Shown piece after piece: positions 1 to 12,300 of a stretch of DNA of 64,000 nt. This stretch comes from Galdieria sulphuraria (taxonomy: Eukaryota; Rhodophyta; Bangiophyceae; Galdieriales; Galdieriaceae). How positions within the stretch are numbered: position 1 is the first letter of the stretch; the number at the start of each line of letters is the position of its first letter. The notes beneath the pieces are model-generated. The model made no database searches, had not been told where the DNA came from, and saw only the letters and a program-made list of their open reading frames with translations. The translations under genes and the position numbers were made by a program. The stretch is from positions 124,001-188,000 of the forward strand of contig NW_005178460.1 of assembly GCF_000341285.1 (NCBI RefSeq). The letters are read 5' to 3'.

Positions 1-1240
1 ATTGTCTACGCAGCTCTTATCGCAAGCTACTTCATACAAGGTTGTATATGGGGAATGGAAATAGTTTTGGACGTTGTTTTCGAATCAGTACTTGGGGCGA
101 ATCACATGGAGCAGGTGTTGGTGTGACAATCGATGGTTGTCCTCCACAGTTGCCACTCACAGTAGATGATATCCAAAAGGAACTGGATAGAAGAAGGCCC
201 GGTCAAAGTAGAATCGTTACGCCTAGAAAAGAACAAGATGAAGCCGAAATCTTATCCGGTGTCGTGGATGGCCAGACGATTGGTACTCCTATAGCAATAC
301 TTGTTCGCAATCAAGATCAAAGACCTCAAGATTATGACACCGTTGCAGTTAAATATCGTCCATCTCATGCAGATGCCACTTATGATGCCAAATATGGAAT
401 TAGAGCTGTAGCTGGTGGTGGAAGGTCTTCTGCCAGAGAAACTATTGGTAGAGTTGCAGCAGGTGCAGTAGCTAAGAAAATTTTGGCTACTTATTGCAAA
501 ATGGAAATTCTGGGTTATGTTCAAAGAGTGAAAGATATTTCTGCTCAACATTTGGATCCCAATCAAGTTACTTTGGACCAGATTGAGAAGAATATGGTTC
601 GTTGTCCCGATGAACGAGTAGCACAAGAAATGATCGAGTTGATAGATAAAGTAAGGCGTAGTGGAGATTCTTTAGGAGGTGTTGTAGAGTGTATCGTAAG
701 AAATGTTCCTGCAGGTTTAGGTTCTCCAGTATTTGATAAGTTGGAAGCGGAATTAGCAAAGGCTTGTATGTCACTTCCTGCTTCCAAAGGTTTTGAGATT
801 GGTTCGGGTTTTAGTGGGACGTATATGACAGGTTCTGAACATAACGATGAGTTTTATATAGATTCGGATGGCCGTACCCGTACACGAACGAATCGTTCAG
901 GTGGTATTCAAGGTGGTATATCTAATGGAGAAAATATTATTTTGAGAGTTGCTTTCAAACCGACGAGTACAATTGGCAAAATTCAAAAAACAGTGAGTAG
1001 AAGTGGAGAAGAAGTGGTTGGTATCCTTTGGATAAGTTACAAAGTTCACTTTTAACGTTCAATTAGGAACTGAGAGGGAAAGGTCGACACGATCCTTGTG
1101 TACTTCCTAGAGCAGTTCCTATGGTAGAAGCCATGGTGGCTTTGGTTATGGTTGATCAACTTATGCAACAAAGAGCCCAAAGTTTTCTTCCTTTTAGAAA
1201 AGAGTCGATTACATTTCATTCTCTTGGAAAGCAATTATAA
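1..1240 (+). CDS. aroC: Chorismate synthase, 5' partial
   Basis: Catalyses the last step of the shikimate pathway, 5-enolpyruvylshikimate-3-phosphate to chorismate with reduced FMN; in algae it is normally plastid-located. The family start motif [18 protein letters not shown] lies near base 50 and the FMN/substrate motifs [30 protein letters not shown] and GRHDPC follow in order. The frame stays open to base 1 upstream of the ATG at 48, so a transit peptide probably begins outside the window. One intron fits best at 1021-1076, joining VVG to KGRHDPC; the stop is TAA at 1238-1240. The next gene begins 6 nt later in the same frame. Identification is secure; the true start cannot be seen. Confidence 0.95.
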
Positions 1241-1246
1241 AGTGGA

Positions 1247-1905
1247 ATGAATAATAACGACGCTTCATACTATTACAATTGTTGGTTTTTCTTTTTCCTT
1301 CCAAGTTGTTATTCCTACTGGAGCGACTACTTTGGAAATATATCTCCTTATTTCTTTGCCAGTTTAGGCACTGCACTGGCTGTTGGTCTCTCCGTTCTCG
1401 GTGCTGCTTGGGGTATATTTATTACAGGTAGTAGTTTGGTTGGTGCAGCTGTCAAACAACCGAGAATCCAATCCAAAAACTTGATAAGGTAAGAGACTAG
1501 GAACATTGCAATGTTTTCTATGAGTAAAGGAAAATAGCGTCATATTTTGTGAAGCTGTTGCCATTTATGGAGTGATTATGGCTATTATTATGCAATCGAA
1601 ACTTGCAGATGTGACGTCGCCCAGTGCCTTTACTGGTTATGGTTTATTTGCAGCAGGTCTTACAGTAGGGTTATCTAATTTGGCTTGTGGGTAAGAAAGA
1701 AGGGAATGATTGGACTGGACTTGGTTTTACAGTATTCTCTAGTCTCTGTGTTGGAATCACTGGAAGTTCTTGTGCTTTGGCTGATGCTCAAGATCCCCAA
1801 TTGTTTGTCAAAATTTTGATTGTAGAAATATTTGCTAGTGCTTTAGGTATATTTGGTATTATTGTTGGTATTATTATTGCTGGGAAATGTACCTTTGCTG
1901 CCTGA
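1247..1905 (+). CDS. V-type H+-ATPase proteolipid subunit c'' (VMA16-like)
   Basis: Membrane-rotor subunit of the vacuolar proton pump. Exons 1247-1488, 1538-1690 and 1743-1905 give 185 residues with four or five hydrophobic helices. Diagnostic c'' segments are [35 protein letters not shown] with the buried glutamate that carries the proton, and [15 protein letters not shown] in the last helix. The ATG at 1247 is the only methionine in exon 1. It follows the chorismate synthase stop by 6 nt, so there is no room for a private promoter unless an upstream leader or exon overlaps that gene. The N-terminal 25 residues, rich in Asn, Tyr and Phe, are unlike other c'' subunits, so the start is uncertain. 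Confidence 0.9.
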
Positions 1906-1929
1906 TAGGATTCATCCTATTTATCCTAT

Positions 1930-3550
1930 TTATGGACATCGTCGAATGGAGCTGATTTGTGGTCTCATAGCGTCCCATAATACTCCTGCTTTATGTGCCG
2001 CTATGAAACCTAAAGCTTCCAAATAGTTGCTGGTCTAATTATTCATTATGCATCAATGAAATGAAATACTACAATCCACAATAGTTCTGTATCTTACCTT
2101 TATCAAACGATTATCTGATGGGATTGGAATATCTTTCTTTTCGGTACTATTTTCTTCTACATAAAACAAGGCCGTACGTGAATGATACAATTGCTCAACT
2201 GCACAAGTATTTTGGTGAACTCCAAATGGTAATACTACCGCATCCAAAGAATCCACCCAAATATCTTCAGCATGTGAGTCTTGACGACTTGTTATATAAT
2301 GAGGAGCTCTAGAAAGTCCCACTAAAACACTTGTCAAAAAAGTATATCCCAATTCCTCAGCAGCAGACTTGGGATGAATCGTCTTATCCAATGGTAATGG
2401 AGATAATGCAGGTGCATGTGCACATGGAACTTGACATTCTTGAGCAACATGTCGAGAAATGAGAGCTTCTGCTCCACCCACAATATCCACTCCATAGCCA
2501 TGTCGATAAGAATGCAGCAACTCATCATCATCATCTGGAAACCGAGTTACCAACGCTATGGCATCACAATTCTATGCGTATCTCTATTTAGGTTGCAACT
2601 AAAAGTCAGTCAATGATCAAGATACTCTTTCTTCTATCAACTTTCGGCTAGCTCGAACCAATAGTTCTAACCCTTCAATTCTACCACTACTTGTCCCATC
2701 GTCCGTTATAAAAGTCTCAACATGCAACGCCTATGATTCTTTGATTAGGATAACCCTGAAAGACAATCTAATCAACACAACATGCTTATTTACCTTTTCA
2801 GTCAAAGCATAATCAGTCACGGCAATTCCCAATGTGGCTCGAGCAGCATCTGCACACTGAAGATGACGATACAGCAACTCTTCTTCGATTCCACTGTCCA
2901 ATACCAAACCTACCCGATTCCATCTATCATTCCAAGAATAGAAGAGTAACTAAGAAAGAATAATTTGCAGACTATTTATACCTGACTGGACGAAGACCCC
3001 ACTTTCCACTAAAAAACTGGTCCATCCCAAATCCTTCTACATAAAGAACGTTGTCCATAGGCCAATACATAAGAGCACTAGCGTTCCAATATAATTGAGT
3101 TGAAAAGTGAAAATAGCATTTCTTTACCCATTCAATACATTTGGATGAGCAATCAGTCGATCAACCACAGAAGCAAAGGCTCGAGCAGTAGGCAATCCAT
3201 CACCTGCATAGCCTCCTATTCTAGCTCCAGTCCTATCAAAACACACATACACATATATTCATTTAAGGATTTTATTGAGTCCATTAATATATTCACTATA
3301 CCCCGTTGGAATAACCAAAGCTGCAGTATATTCCTTTTGATGATCAGAAAACTGGACACAACAACTAGTCTTCAGGACTGCACTAGAACTATTATAAAGT
3401 TTTTTTCCAATATATATATATATACATATATATATTCTAATATGGTTACCTTTTTCTAATACTATAGTTGTTCTTTTTATATCCTTTCCCAACTTTATGG
3501 AAAACAAAAGCTCTTTCTGTACCAAGCCAAGTACAAGATAAAAAGGCCAT
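1930..3550 (-). CDS. DUF3326 family protein (cyanobacterial/plastid type)
   Basis: Function unknown; the family is widespread in cyanobacteria and photosynthetic eukaryotes, so plastid location is likely but inferred. Eight exons fit the phase: 3550-3450, 3388-3302, 3232-3128, 3077-2982, 2923-2794, 2730-2626, 2571-2098 and 2034-1930. Recognisable family blocks in order are ALVIPTG, ARIGGYAGDGLP, HPNVLNGALMYWPMDN, WGLRPVR, VTRFPDD, GGAEALISRHVAQECQVPCA, HAPALSPLPL, ELGYTFLTSVLVGLSRAPHYI and a last exon with NYLEALGFIAAHKAGV. The start ATG at 3550 gives MAFLSCTWLG, a hydroxylated, weakly charged leader. The stop lies 25 nt from the stop of the convergent V-ATPase gene. The last exon is easily missed because exon 7 reads on past its donor. 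Confidence 0.85.
3411..3436. repeat. TA dinucleotide tract
   Basis: Nearly pure alternating TA, lying inside intron 1 of the DUF3326 gene. Similar tracts occur at about 3654-3674, 31144-31176 and 62242-62256, all in introns or intergenic DNA. Confidence 0.9.
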
Positions 3551-3692
3551 GAAAAGATGATTTCATTCTATTCTTTTCCAATATCTCATATGAAAGATGA
3601 GTCACAACCATTTTATGATGGACTTTTGTCCCACAAAAATCATGTATGATATATATGTATATATATATATATAGAGAGAGTTATGTATCTAT

Positions 3693-5057
3693 TTACTGTC
3701 CTTGAGGCATTCCCATAAACGCTCGAGTATTACTATTATTATTATTATTACTATTATTATTATTATTGGGAAATAAGGTCGAAGTAGAATAGTTGTTAAA
3801 ATGGGAACTATTTCCTCCTCCAATATTCTTCCATGGAAAATAACGTAAATTGGAAGGAGTAGCATTAGCTGGACTTTGTCCGGATAATAAAAAAATACTT
3901 GGAGACATATTCTCTGGATACAATTCCATATCCAAGGACCCTGTCAGAGGAGTTAATCCTGAACCTGCTCCATAACTCCCAACAAATAAAGTAGAAGACC
4001 ATGAAGCATCTTCTACACCATAAACACTGTAATTATTATTTCCCAATGAGTCTCTACCAGGAATAGGCACTGCTCTTCCATGAATAGGAGGTAATATGGG
4101 AGGATTATTAGGGGAATATCCATATAAATTATTGGATGCCAACAAGGATCGATTCCAAGAAGAACTATAATTATTCATCACATTCGAAGACTGCCATAAC
4201 ATATTGTTGTTATTATGATGTTCATTCCAAGCTGGTGATTGTGCAGTCCCTTCCATGGGATGAACTTGATCTGTTCCTGTATCCAATACTATGTTTCCTT
4301 GGTCCAACAATACTCCAGAGTTACTATCCAATGACATGGAAATATTCTCATGTGACAGCGAATCCCTTTCAGACACTTGTTCTTCTCTCAAAACACAGGG
4401 TCCATCTAAACCTTCATTGGTCACAAAACTATCCTGTGTAGTTTGACTTGGTTCTAAAACAGTTCCATCACGAGAACGAGATGAAATATCCAGCGAAGGT
4501 GACTCTCTCTTATTGACTAATCTTCCCTTCTTGGTTTCCGATCCTACCATAGAACTGTCTCTATCTTGACCCACATACACTTCACACTCTGGATGTTTAG
4601 CTAAATAAGCTTCCACATTCTTTCGTAAGGGTGCTGCATTTCCTGTTATCTTGCGTTCCTCTATCTTATTCCACATGGGAACATGCTCGTTACCAGCTAC
4701 TATGGTGGAGCCTGTCTTAGGGTCAACTGAACCAATAGCTATGCCACCACTCAAATTCTTGTCTTGACCAGTATATACTTCACATTCGGGATGTTTCGCT
4801 AAATATCGTTCTAAATTTCTTCTCAAAGGTGCTGCATTACCAGCGACTTTTCTGCATTCTATGCGGTTCCATATAGTTACATGTTGGGAGGCCTCTTCTG
4901 GGGTCATCGTGTCCATTGCCATATCAGCTGTTTCACTGTTGCTAGAATAGCTCGTTTCTATCAACCCCCTTCCTCTACTCAATCGTTTTTCAGAAACTTC
5001 AAACTGCTGTTGGTTAAGACCAGCTCTTCTCGTTTCATAAGGTTGTCCAGGGAACAT
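3693..5057 (-). CDS. Uncharacterised protein with a duplicated WN-GNAAPL-HPECEVY-GQD motif
   Basis: Not a family I can name. From the ATG at 5057 the protein is 454 residues. Residues about 59-99 and 125-165 are a tandem duplication of the same 41-residue unit, with invariant W-N-x-I-E, R-K, G-N-A-A-P-L-R, Y-L-A-K and H-P-E-C-E-V-Y-x-G-Q-D. The rest is low-complexity, rich in Ser, Asn and Gly, ending in Asn runs coded by a TTA/TTG-type triplet repeat. That layout (small compact motifs plus a disordered tail) is typical of nuclear regulators, but no DNA-binding fold is recognised. The frame is open upstream to 5249 through a CT-repeat, which would encode an ERERER stretch; I took that as 5' leader and chose the internal Met. 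Confidence 0.7.
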   Translation of the reverse strand: MFPGQPYETRRAGLNQQQFEVSEKRLSRGRGLIETSYSSNSETADMAMDTMTPEEASQHVTIWNRIECRKVAGNAAPLRRNLERYLAKHPECEVYTGQDKNLSGGIAIGSVDPKTGSTIVAGNEHVPMWNKIEERKITGNAAPLRKNVEAYLAKHPECEVYVGQDRDSSMVGSETKKGRLVNKRESPSLDISSRSRDGTVLEPSQTTQDSFVTNEGLDGPCVLREEQVSERDSLSHENISMSLDSNSGVLLDQGNIVLDTGTDQVHPMEGTAQSPAWNEHHNNNNMLWQSSNVMNNYSSSWNRSLLASNNLYGYSPNNPPILPPIHGRAVPIPGRDSLGNNNYSVYGVEDASWSSTLFVGSYGAGSGLTPLTGSLDMELYPENMSPSIFLLSGQSPANATPSNLRYFPWKNIGGGNSSHFNNYSTSTLFPNNNNNSNNNNNSNTRAFMGMPQGQ

Positions 5058-5156
5058 GACGAAAATATCTCTACAAATATGGCTCTTTCCAAAAAGTATG
5101 CGTTTTCGTAAAGAAACAAAAATATCAATCACATGAAATAATTTCCAAACACACTT

Positions 5157-5173
5157 TCTCTCTCTCTCTCTCT
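5157..5173. repeat. CT dinucleotide tract
   Basis: Short (CT)n run just upstream of the preferred start of the duplicated-motif gene, probably in its leader or promoter. Confidence 0.8.
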
Positions 5174-5349
5174 TTTCAATAGTTGTGTCCTCGTGTTCTG
5201 ACACCAACTCCCGAATGTCGAAATTAACCCCAAGTGTTGGGAATAACATATGAAAGGATGATGTTGCTCTGTACTCTTTTCAGGAAACCGGCAGAAAACA
5301 ATATAAACTTGAAATTATCTTCAAACATGCAACCTCAGCTTTATTGACT

Positions 5350-5970
5350 TTACTTTTTCATCCATGCTAAGAGAGTATTCTGTCTCTTGATTTTCTTCTG
5401 CAACTGCAACAACCCATATACCAATGCTTCTGCAGTTGGGGGACAACCAGGTACATAAATATCTACAGGTACAATGCGGTCACAACCACGAACTACTGAA
5501 TAAGAATAATGATAATAACCACCACCATTGGCACAACTACCCATGGAAACTACCCAACGAGGTTCTGGCATTTGGTCATATACTTTACGCAAGGCTGGTG
5601 CCATTTTGTTGGTAAGTGTTCCAGCTACTATCATAACGTCGCTTTGTCTTGGTGACGGACGAAAAACTATACCCATGCGGTCCAAGTCGTATCTTGGAGC
5701 AGCAGCGTGCATCATCTCTACAGCACAACAAGCCAAACCAAAAGTCATTGGCCACAAAGAATTGCTTCTAGCCCAATTACAGAGGTCATCTAACTTGGAA
5801 ACTACGTATTCTAAAGACCCTTCAGGTTTGGATAAAGGTACAGGAGAGTCACTTGGAGACAGGGAGGCAAACCCTCTTCTCAAACTGTCAGTCGTTGTTG
5901 TTGTTTGCTTTCCTACTGTTGAGAGACGAACATAACGACTCAATTTTTGGAATACTGCAGTGCTTTTCAT
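5350..5970 (-). CDS. NDUFS7: NADH dehydrogenase (ubiquinone) Fe-S protein 7, complex I PSST/20-kDa subunit
   Basis: Carries iron-sulphur cluster N2, the last electron donor to ubiquinone in mitochondrial complex I. The 206-residue intronless frame has a Ser/Thr/Arg-rich leader of about 45 residues fitting mitochondrial import, then a NuoB-type core. Cluster ligands are the adjacent Cys81-Cys82 in [10 protein letters not shown], Cys146 in [10 protein letters not shown] and Cys176 in [22 protein letters not shown] is present as [13 protein letters not shown], and the C-terminus [13 protein letters not shown] is standard. The start ATG at 5970 faces the ASCC3 gene, so the two share the 341-bp interval to 6311. 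Confidence 0.97.
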   Translation of the reverse strand: MKSTAVFQKLSRYVRLSTVGKQTTTTTDSLRRGFASLSPSDSPVPLSKPEGSLEYVVSKLDDLCNWARSNSLWPMTFGLACCAVEMMHAAAPRYDLDRMGIVFRPSPRQSDVMIVAGTLTNKMAPALRKVYDQMPEPRWVVSMGSCANGGGYYHYSYSVVRGCDRIVPVDIYVPGCPPTAEALVYGLLQLQKKIKRQNTLLAWMKK

Positions 5971-6311
5971 ATGTTATACGAGTCTCTAATACAACACTTG
6001 TAACAGCGACTGAATTCGACTGATGAAAGTTTTTCACCCAATTCCAAATGGAAAATTGAAACACTATTTATACTCGGTTGTCATTTTCTTTGTCTATAGA
6101 AAAAAAAAGTCAGTTCGTCTGAAATGGCGCCAAAATGTAAAGAAGTCTTATTTTCCATTTTCGACGGAGTAAACTCGATAACATAATCGGATTGTTTTGG
6201 TGAATTGGATTGTATGAACGCAAGAGAGCCATAAGGAGCGATATAACCTGATATATTTGTTATCGAGTACCGTTATCTTTTTAGTCTTGTGTATCGTTTG
6301 AATTTTTGGTC
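5971..6311. promoter_or_regulatory. Divergent intergenic region between NDUFS7 and the ASCC3-like helicase
   Basis: No coding potential seen. Both flanking genes start here, so it must hold both promoters and leaders. I see AT-rich DNA but no motif that I can name with confidence. Confidence 0.5.
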
Positions 6312-9300
6312 ATGTCGTTTCCTCCAAAGTTCCGAAACTATTTATTAGCTCAAAAAGGTCAGCCTGTTTCAGTAGAACAACTGGAACAAGTTGCCGACCA
6401 ACGTAAGTCCTATTTCCAAAGACAACAATCACCAGCTTCCAGTAGTAGTACTGCTTGGAGTGAACAAAAAGAAACTGAGATAGTAGACTATTTATTGCCA
6501 CTATTGTCTATAATTGCTGCCTTTTCGGAAAGTCAACTGGACGAGCGTTTGGAACGCCCTTTGGTTGCATTGTTGCGTTGCTACGAAGAGTTTTTACATA
6601 GTGGAAAAAAAGATTGGTTGCAATCAAGAGAGGAAGCTTTCCAGCATTGGATTGCGGACAAGTTGGGTTGGGTTTGTGATAGTCAACAAGCGCAGAATTT
6701 CTTATCTCTATTGGACTCGCTAGCAAGTGATACCAAAACCTTGCTGATTTTTCGACGAGGAGAAGAAAAATGTCTATCGAGACAATTAGAACGCTGTTTT
6801 CATCGAGCTTGCCAAAGACGACGATGGGAAAACTATGTCAAGTCATCAAATAATGAATTTCTTCAATTGGATCAACCAAAAATACCGGTTGCGACAGACG
6901 AATGGTTGAGTTGTTATCCGGAGTGGAACAGCGAATTTGAGCAGGAAATATTGCAAAAATTGGAAAAGATACGAAAGCAAGTCAACAAGGAAGAAAATGT
7001 GTCCCCTATACAAGAGATTTATGACAGATGTAGAGAATGTTTTCGACAAATGTATTCTTTAAACGAGCAACAACAACAAAAGAATGTATCATTAGAAGAA
7101 GAAGAACAAAAGGTTTTAGATGACTGTATGCAATCTATTTTTGGTGTCCTTACGACATCTCAATCTTCAGAACAACTGCAGGAACAACTTTTTGATCTGG
7201 TTGGAGATTTTGAATTGGTTTCGGAACTTTTACAGCGTCGAGAAGAGTTGATTCGTGTTTATTATCCTAAAGAAGAAGATGAATATATACAAAGTGCTTC
7301 TTCTTTGGCTGAAAGTTCGAATGCGACAAATGCTTCTTCCATTCGTACTCAGTCTATGTTATCTGAACAGTTGGAAGCTTTATCTCTTCAAGGCGAGAAT
7401 GGCTACTATGCAAATGAACCATTCCTAAAAATGAGTTTGCCAAAAGGAAGTACGCGTCAAAGCTATGTAGGTTATGAAGAATATTGGATACCACCAACAA
7501 ATAATAGAATACCGGATGAAAACCATCTTTTGAGAATATCACAAGAAGTAGATTCCTGTTTTCTTCCAGTTTTCAAAGATATTACCTTTTTGAATCCTAT
7601 TCAATCCAAGGTTTTTCATACTGCTTATCATACCAATGAGAACCTTTTGATTTGTGCTCCAACGGGGGCAGGTAAAACCAACGTTGCTTTATTAACTGTT
7701 CTTCATGTATTGAAAGATAAATTAATTCATCATCAAGTAACTGATGGACCTCGAATCGTCTATATAGCCCCCATGAAAGCTTTGGCTTCTGAAGTTACCG
7801 AGAATTTTAGGCGACGTTTAAAGTGTTTGGAAGTTGTTGTAGAAGAAATGACTGGAGATATGCAACTGAGTTATCAAGAAGCGAAAAAGACGGACATGAT
7901 TGTTACTACTCCTGAGAAATGGGATATTGTTACTCGCAAAGGTACCGATAGTTCAGATGATTCAAGTCTCCATGCAAATTTACAACTTTTGATTATCGAT
8001 GAAATTCACTTGTTACATGAACTTCGTGGGGTTATTTTAGAAGCAGTCATTGCAAGAACCTTGAAAATGGTGGAGAGAAATCAAAGAATGATAAGACTCG
8101 TTGGTTTATCTGCAACATTACCCAACTATGAAGATATTGCTGAATTTTTAAGGGTGAATAGAGACCAAGGTCTTTATTATTTTGATGCATCTTATAGACC
8201 TGTTCCTTTATCTTTAACATTTATTGGTTTGAGTTCTCGTCTACCCGAAGAGGAAGGAGAACTACAACAACAACAACTGGAAAAGGAAAGTTTGACCAGT
8301 CTTGTGAACGAAAAGATGCCAAAAAAGAAGACCGATGCTATACAATTGCGTCAAGAATGGATGAATAAGCTTTGTTTTGAACAATTACAAAAATTTCTAC
8401 AACGTCAACAACAAGTCCTGGTATTTGTTCATTCCCGACATGATACGTCAAGGACAGCAAGAGCTTTTCTTCAGTATATCAACAAACATGGTCTTTCTCA
8501 TTTATTAGGTGATACAGATGAGGAGTCCACCAACCCAATAAAAGTGGGACAGTTCAAGTCTTCCGATTTGCGAGAGTTTGTTTCGTCAAACGTTGCCATC
8601 CATCATGCTGGATTGTTGCGTTCTGATCGTTCCTATGTTGAAGAACTGTTTCGACAGGGCTTATTAAGAGTTGTCATATGTACTGCAACTTTAGCATGGG
8701 GAGTCAATCTTCCAGCACATGCCGTAATCATTAAAGGAACACAAATCTATGATGCTTCTCGTGGTGGTTTTACTGAATTGGGTTTGTTGGATGTTATGCA
8801 AATATTTGGACGAGCAGGCAGACCTCAGTTTGATACGGAAGGAGAGGCGGTAATGATTACCACACATCAGCAATTACCCTTTTATTTAAGATTGCTTACT
8901 AGCCAGTTGCCCATTGAAAGCCAATTATGTCATTTGAGTTGTTTAGCAGACCATTTGAATGCAGAGATTGTACTTGGAAACATTTCCAATGTGATGCAGG
9001 GAGTGGAGTGGTTAGAGTACACCTATCTTGCAACTCGAATGCGTAAGAACCCCTTAGCTTATGGAATCTCATGGCAAGAATTGTTGTATGATCCCAGTTT
9101 GATGACCAAAAAGCGTGAAATGATCATCGCAAGTGCCAAAATATTAGATGAAGCCAGAATGATTCGTTTTGACTCCTTAAATGAGGTCTTTTACAGTACC
9201 GAACTGGGAAGGATTGCTTCCCACTTTTATGTTTGTAATGGAACGGTTCATAAATGGAACGAAATGTTGAGAGCAGATTTTACAGACTCGGAAGTCATTC

Positions 9301-12300
9301 GAGCTTTGAGTATGGCTGATGAAATGGAGACTATAAAATTTCGAGATGATGAATTACCAGAGTTGCTAGAATTATCTAAAAAGTGTCCTATTCGTATTCT
9401 TGGTGCATTGGAAAACTCCAAAGTGGTGATACTTTTACAAAGTTATATTTCGAGGTTACCCATTCACACATCAGCTTTGATATCCGATACTCAATTTATT
9501 GTACAAAACGCCGGTCGATTGGCACAAGCTTTATTTGAAATAGTTTTAGGAAGAGCATGGCCAAGTCTTTCTTATACAATATTGCAATTGTGTCGTTCAT
9601 TACAACGTAGGATATGGCCATTTCAACATCCACTTCGTCAACTGGCTGGAGATGGAGAACGCAAGAAACATTCTTCCAACAAACATCCTCACATATCTGC
9701 TGAAATTTGTTACAAGTTGGAACAATTAGGTCCTAGTGGAGAATTTTCTCACTTAACGGAACTTGGTGTCGATGAGTTATCTAGTGCACTTCGAGCACCT
9801 CAAGCAGCTAAAAATGTCATGCGTTGTATATCTTTGGTACCACAACTTTATTTAGAAGCAGAAGCATTTCCATTGACATCCACTGTCATTCAAATACAAT
9901 TATCCTGGAAACCACATTTTTATTGGAACGATCATTTACATGGTATATTAGAAAGTCAAGAAAGACATCCAGAAAGTTGGTGGTTGTGGGTAGAAGATAC
10001 GGAAACTGAACAAATTTATCATTCGGAACAAATTTCAGTAACCAAACGATTAGCGCAAGAGTATTGGAAGCATCCAGATAAGGAACCACAAACCAGGAAT
10101 TTTTCCATTGCTGTTTATGAACCGATTTCTCCGCAATATGTGATACGTGCATGTTCTGCCCATTGGCACAGCGCAGATACTGTCGTTGCTATTTCCTTTT
10201 ATGGAATGCAGTTGCCTCGACATGAAACTGTGTATACGAATTTGCTGGATTTACAACCTTTGCATCGCTCCTGTTTGTTTTTGGGTAGTCATTTGGAACA
10301 AGTTTTGTATCCCAATATTCGTTATTTTAATCCATTGCAAACTCAAGTATTTCATGTTGCTTATCACACGGATGAAAATATATTGTTTGCTGCCCCAACT
10401 GGTTCAGGTAAAACTGCTATTGCGGAGTTTGCTATGTTACGTTGTATGAGGACTACAAAAGAACGAGGAATCATGGGACTTCCTGGTCTTATCGTGTACA
10501 TTGCACCTTTGAAAGCTTTGGTACGAGAAAGAGCGCAGGATTGGAGAAAACGTTTCGGTGATCCCAGTTTAGGTAAAGTTATTGTCGAGTTGACTGGAGA
10601 TGATTCTCCTGCTAATATTTCAACGACATTGAAATATGCGGATATCATTTGTACTACACCTGAAAAGTGGGATTCCATATCTCGAAGTTGGAGGAGAAGG
10701 AAACAAGTACTTGAAGTGACATTGTATATATTGGATGAAGTGCATTTATTGGGATCTGAGAGGGGTCCCGTATTGGAAATGATAGTGTCACGTGCGAAGA
10801 GATTGGCACTGAAGCACAACATTCCTGTGAGATGGATTGCTTTATCCACAGCATTGGCTAATCCTGTTGACCTGGCTAGTTGGCTTGGAGTAGAAGACGT
10901 AGGAATGTTCAATTTTCGTCCGAGTGTTCGTCCTGTACCTTGTGAAGTACATATTATGGGTGTTGCAGGTAAAAATTATAGTCCACGAATGACTGCCATG
11001 AACAAACCAGCATATCAAGCCATTAGACAATATTCACCTCACAAGCCTGTTCTTATCTTTGTATCTTCTCGAAGACAAACGAGAAGGACAGCTTTAGAAA
11101 TGATCCGATGTGCAGCATCTGATGGAAATCCTCATTTCTTTCTCAAATCAGATATCTCTAAAGAATTTGCCTCCATTGAAGACTCCAGTTTGAAGAGTAC
11201 TTTGGAATATGGAGTAGGTATTCATCATGGAGGCTTATTAGAAAATGACCGCATAGTAGTTGAACAGCTTTTTGCTTCCGGTAAAATTCATTTGTTGGTT
11301 AGTACTGCAACTTTGGCTTGGGGTGTCAATCTTCCTGCACATTTGGTTATTATCAAAGGAACTGAATATTATGATGCGAAATCGAAAACTTATGTAGATA
11401 TGCCAATCACAGATATTCTTCAAATGATGGTAAGCCTAACACTATTGCATCATATCAATTCTCATCAACATCCGTAATTTAGGGTCGTGCTGGTCGTCCA
11501 CAATACGATGAAAAATGTTTTGCTTTTATTTTAGTTCATGAACCGAAGAAAAACTTTTATAAGAAATTTTTATACGAGCCATTTCCCGTGGAGTCCAATT
11601 TATTGAAACAATTGGAAGATCCTATCAATGCTGAAGTAGCTGGTGGTTGGATTCGAACAGCACAAGACGCTGTGGATTTTCTTACTTGGAGTTTCTTTTT
11701 TCGGCGATTATTGTGCAATCCTGCTTATTATCATTTGCAAAACGTAACTGCGAAAGATATATCGGAATATGCATCTCGTCTAGTACAAAATATTTTACAA
11801 CGACTTGAAAAGGCAAACTGTATTACTGTCTTTTCATCAGAAGAAGAAACGGGTCAAGTGGATAACGATGTATCACAATCACCCAAACGTTGGTTGGAAC
11901 CACAAGTGGAAAGACAACATCAACAAATTGTGAATGCTTTACAATCCAGTCGTACCGTCAATCTCTCGCCGATTGTTGCATCCACATTTTTTGGAAAGGT
12001 TGCAACTTTTTATTACTTGTCTTATAAAAGTGTTGGATGGTTGGCCAAAGTATGGACCCAAGGAGCCACCTTTATGACCGTTCTTATATGGTTAACAAGT
12101 TGTGAAGAATTTTCCGATATTCCTGTGAGACACAATGAAGATAACATCAATGCCGCATTGTTACAAGAAATTCAACAACAAATTTCTTTTTTAGCATCCA
12201 ATCATAACGTTATAGCTTCTGCTTCTTTATATCAAGAAACTGTGTCTACATTGGAAAGAATTCATCAAACGGGTGATATGGAAGATCCTCATTGTAAAGC

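Noticed and set aside
5057-5249. 64-residue N-terminal extension of the duplicated-motif protein
   Set aside because: It runs through a CT repeat giving ERERER and has no similarity to the rest; an internal ATG with better context follows.
10364-10912. 182-residue minus-strand frame in ASCC3
   Set aside because: Shadow of the second helicase cassette, whose Walker motifs are on the plus strand.
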